64,000 nt of DNA from Mercurialis annua (lineage: Eukaryota > Streptophyta > Magnoliopsida > Malpighiales > Euphorbiaceae). The translations under genes and the position numbers were made by a program. The notes below the pieces were generated by a model, which ran no database searches, was not told the origin of the DNA, and saw only the letters and a list, made by a program, of their open reading frames with translations. Below are positions 60,806-64,000 of the stretch, piece after piece; within the stretch, counting starts at the first letter, position 1; every line of letters starts with the position of its first letter. Location: NCBI RefSeq assembly GCF_937616625.2, contig NC_065575.1:7943501-8007500 (forward strand), given 5' to 3'.

Positions 60806-62072
60806 TGTCATAACATTGCAGACTTTTCTCTTGAACCGCTTGAAGCAACAAATGCTTCTGCTTCTTGCAAAGTCTCTCCCTCCAACATGTAAAGATTTTC
60901 AGCCACCCTTTTTCCTTTCATAAGTACAAGCGTGCCACGAATTATTTTCATAATTCCATTCTCAATATCAATCTTGCACCCAAGGTCATCTAATTGTCCT
61001 ACAGACAATAGATTCTTCTTCAGGCCCTCCACATGTCGCACTTCTTGTATAGTACGAATTGTTCCGTCATGTAACTTCATCTTGATGGTTCCAGTTCCGA
61101 CGATCTTTAAAGCATGATCATTATAGTTGTACACAGATCCTCTTAAGATAGGTTCATAATGATGGAACCATTCTCTTCTAGAGGTCATGTGAAAAGAGAC
61201 TCTTGTATCCAAAAGCCACACATCTTTGAAGCGTTTCTTGCCTTCATTAGTCGTCGATGCTTCACAACATAGAGCAATGCCATCTTCTGAAGTACTTGCA
61301 ACATTTCCTTGAGGACTGGAATTTGCTTTATTTAAACTCCAACAATCCTTCTTCAAGTGACCTTTCTTGCCACAGTTATAGCATTTTATATTCTTCTTAC
61401 TTTTCGGCTTTGACCTACCATGACCATGGTTCCCATTTGGGCCACGTTCTGCTGACCTCCCTTTCATCACTACCAATGCCTCCGCTTGTTGCGAATTTCC
61501 CCGTATATCTTCTTATTCTTGCGCCGGTTTTCTTCCTCCAAAATAGCAGCTGCACTATCGTCAAAGACTAAGCAATCCGTGGGGACATTATTTGTCAAGT
61601 TGATGATGAGCTGATCATATGAATCGGGTAGACCTTGAAGTAGAAGCTCAGCACGTTCTTGTGACTCTATTTTATAACCCAAAGACGTAAGTTGAGAAAA
61701 TAGAGTATTTAAGGTATTGATGTGCTCTGTCACCGAAGTAAATACCATCATCCGTAGAGAATAGAGTATCCTTTTAAGGAAAATTTTATTGTAGAGTGAT
61801 TTAGCCTCGTACAATCTTGTGAGATGATCCCATATCTCCTTTGCCGTCTTCTTTTCCTCTATGCTTGACAACACCCCATCTGCTAGTGCAAGGTGAAGAG
61901 TTTCAATAGCATTCCAGTCCATTTCATTCCATTTTGCATCATCTGTGAGTTCTACCGGCCTTTCGGTAATAGCCGCGAGACAGTTATCTTCTCGCAAGAT
62001 AGCCTTTATCTTTAATTTCCACAGTGAGAAATTACTCCCGTTGAACTTTTCAACTTCAAATTTTGCCGCCAT
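60806..62072 (-). pseudogene. Copia gag and protease region, broken
   Basis: Starts MAAKFEVEKFNGSNFSLWK (ATG at 62072), a gag of the UBN2 type. A one-base-type frameshift near 61515 separates gag from a CCHC knuckle (CYNCGKKGHLKKDC) and the protease. The protease active site reads LLDTRVS: the invariant glycine after DT is arginine, so it should be inactive. A TGA at 60806-60808 replaces the expected Trp in the pre-integrase motif (..HQKLGH). Confidence 0.85.
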
Positions 62073-62103
62073 TACTTCTATACTTTCCTGGACCAATATA
62101 ACC

Positions 62104-62115
62104 GCTCTGATACCA
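62104..62115 (-). other. Primer binding site (initiator tRNA-Met)
   Basis: On the coding strand TGGTATCAGAGC lies two bases after the 5' LTR. This is the standard plant copia PBS, complementary to initiator tRNA-Met. Confidence 0.92.
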
Positions 62116-62117
62116 CT

Positions 62118-62579
62118 TGTTGCGTAAATTGGACGAGATAGAGTAGAATTGCAGCTAATAAATTTGAGAAAATAATAAAGATAATTTAGACGCACAGATT
62201 TTACGTGGAAAACCCCCAAACAAATCGGGATAAAAACCACGGGTAAGGATAGAAGAATTCTATTACAGAAAATAATAGGAGTTACAAATCTCTTTATTTT
62301 AATAGGAGATAAAAATTATAATCTCTCTAGAAAACAAAGGAAACACTCAAACTCTCAATATTTTTCTCTCTAATATTCGCTGTGTTGAAATTTTGAATGT
62401 TGTGCGCTTATACTTGGAGCCTTTATATAGGCATCCAACTTATATGTGAATGCATGCATGTGAAAGTATAGAAATGCTAAGCATGCACACACCACTGTCC
62501 AACCAAATTTTCTTTGCTTCATTTAATATGGTTGGCACCTCTTTTGACAAATTATCTCTTTGACAAACTATCTCTGACA
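62118..62579 (-). repeat. 5' LTR of copia element
   Basis: Matches 57635-58097 with scattered substitutions. It contains a TATATAAAGG-type box on the coding strand near 62420, a likely promoter. Confidence 0.93.
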
Positions 62580-62584
62580 AATAG

Positions 62585-63124
62585 TTATATCACTCTTTTA
62601 TATAGGCTACATAAAATAGTTAGTCATTTATAATAGTCAAAAAAATTATTAAAGTGGAAATGCAATTTTATTTCTATTGAAAATAGTTAGTCATTTATTA
62701 TAGTCAGAGAAAGTTTATTATAGTTAATAGGAAAATAATTGTTAGTATGAATGAACACGATATTGACCGCTCCTACATTTCCATATCTATCAAGGATAGT
62801 TTTTGAAATAAAATCTCGTCATATATCTTACCAAATATGTATAATGAATTATTAAATATAATATAATTTTTTATATATTAGTTTTAAATTTATATTTTCT
62901 TTTTTATTGTATGATTATTAATATAAAACTGAAAAAATAGAATTAATATAATATCATTTTTTATATATTAGTTTTAAATTTAATATCATTTAAAACTGAA
63001 AAATAAAAAATGAATTATTAAATATAATATCATTTTTATATATTAATTTTAAATTTATATTTATATTTTTATGTATAATTATTGATATAAAACTGAAAAA
63101 ATACAAAATAATCAATATAAATCG
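62585..63124. other. AT-rich intergenic sequence
   Basis: Repeated AT-rich words (ATATATTAGTTTTAAATTTA, AATATAATATCATTTTT) form three or four diverged direct copies between 62830 and 63080. No gene. Confidence 0.45.
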
Positions 63125-64000
63125 TGTTGGACCAAGTCCCATTTAAACCCTAATTTTGAGTTTGACAATCAATTTAAAGAGCCTAATCATGTTTATTAGT
63201 GTGTAGGAACATATAGAAACCATCTCGGGTCGAGTCGGAGCTTTCTAACGAGAATCGAAAAATCCAAATTTCGACTAGTTTTAGTAGCATATCGCGCCCG
63301 AGATCCCTTTTCCATCACGGGCGTGATACATCAATCTCGGGCGTGATAAGTATCATCACGGGCGCTACAACCAGTCAACCAAAAACCCCTTAGGGTTTTG
63401 ACTTTCATCACGGGCGTTACACTCTCATCACGGGCGCGATGAATGTGGTCGTTGAAGGTCCAACGGCTCATACTGAGCTCTCCTACCAAAGGGTGACATC
63501 TGGCTTGCACCATTGGCAGATTCCCTGAAGTTCAAGTATTATGGGCGCGACGAAGGTCATCACGGGCGCGACAAGACTTTTCTCAGTACAAAATTGTACT
63601 TTGATCTAGAAGTTTCAAAGGAAGGTTGTTGGGGTTATAAATACCCTTTGTCTACCACATTTATTTGGTCAGACACTTTATCAACAACCAAAGATTACAA
63701 GCATTCAATTTCTTATTTCTAAAACATTTATTGTGCATCAATTTACATTGATTGCTTTCCTTTCTTTTTGTTGAATATCAATTGTTTGATTAATCATTAA
63801 GTGTTTGTAGGTCTGTGATTAGCCTTGAAAAATCACTTTGTAATTTTGAGATTAGCTTTAAAAAATCTCTTTTTGTATTAGTTTGTGTTAAGCTTTAAAA
63901 CACATATAAGTGAATTATCAAATCTCGATCTTTGATTGAGTAGTGGAGTAGGATCGACTTGTGATCCGAACCACTCTAAATCTCTTGAGTCAATCTCTAT
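63125..64000 (+). mobile_element. Probable LTR of another retrotransposon, cut by window end
   Basis: Begins TGTTGGACCAAG and ends at the window edge in GTAGTGGAGTAGGATCGAC and CCGAACCACTCTAAATC. The last resembles the R-U5 part of many plant copia LTRs. A TATAAATACCC box lies near 63637. No partner LTR or PBS is inside the window, so this is tentative. Several copies of ATCACGGGCG occur within it. Confidence 0.5.

Larger units (their letters stand above)
57635..62579 (-). mobile_element. Ty1/copia LTR retrotransposon, defective
   Basis: 4,945 bp, minus strand, flanked by AATAG at 57630-57634 and 62580-62584. LTRs of 463 and 462 bp start TGTCAGAG and end GCAACA on the coding strand. I count about 16 substitutions plus a small indel region between them, near 3.5 percent, so it is clearly older than the Tat element. 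Domain order gag, protease, integrase, RT, RNase H is the copia order. The polyprotein is broken in many places. Confidence 0.95.

Overview
This window is nuclear DNA from a flowering plant, most likely a eudicot. The reasons are intron-split genes with plant orthology (a MAP kinase 6 gene, ribosomal protein L5, a plant Q-type C2H2 zinc-finger repressor, a half-size ABCG transporter), degenerate CCCTAAA telomere-type repeats, and plant transposon families with plant-specific features. I could not fix the species. All splice models were built by eye from GT/AG sites, phase and family resemblance.

Layout. 494-12903: a small MULE-type inverted-repeat element interrupted by a full-length Ty3/gypsy retrotransposon of the Tat type (947-12824) with identical 478-bp LTRs, a GGTAC target duplication, a gag-protease ORF, a pol ORF with two RNase H regions, and a spliced antisense gene for a plant-mobile-domain protein. 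13518-15242: a three-finger C2H2 repressor gene with a 69-bp minisatellite in its coding region. 15673-20373 (minus): MPK6, six exons. 20374-24027: intergenic with old repeats. 24028-25986 (minus): intronless ABCG transporter. 26000-34000: transposon-rich, AT-rich DNA including a four-level nest (Helitron > hAT MITE > Helitron > MULE MITE). 34000-43000: a duplicated block carrying two intact stand-alone retropepsin-like ORFs (35221-35931, 40197-40886), a third truncated copy (42372-42800), a copied fragment of the HAD gene, a U2AF35 pseudogene, and several MITEs, one with a probable excision footprint. 43581-47952 (minus): HAD-family hydrolase, seven exons. 49392-50115 (minus): small two-exon gene for a predicted thylakoid-targeted protein. 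50917-53288 (minus): RPL5, nine exons. 53400-57634: intergenic with an interstitial telomere-like tract. 57635-62579 (minus): a Ty1/copia element with intact LTRs, TSD and PBS but a broken polyprotein. 63125-64000: probable LTR of another retrotransposon running off the window.

The host genes look like an ordinary gene-sparse plant neighbourhood and do not form a pathway. Most of the structure comes from layered transposition. The points most worth follow-up are the spliced antisense gene inside a very young Tat element, the two intact retropepsin-like genes without gag, integrase or reverse transcriptase, and the TSD-delimited transposon nest and footprint, which allow relative dating of events.
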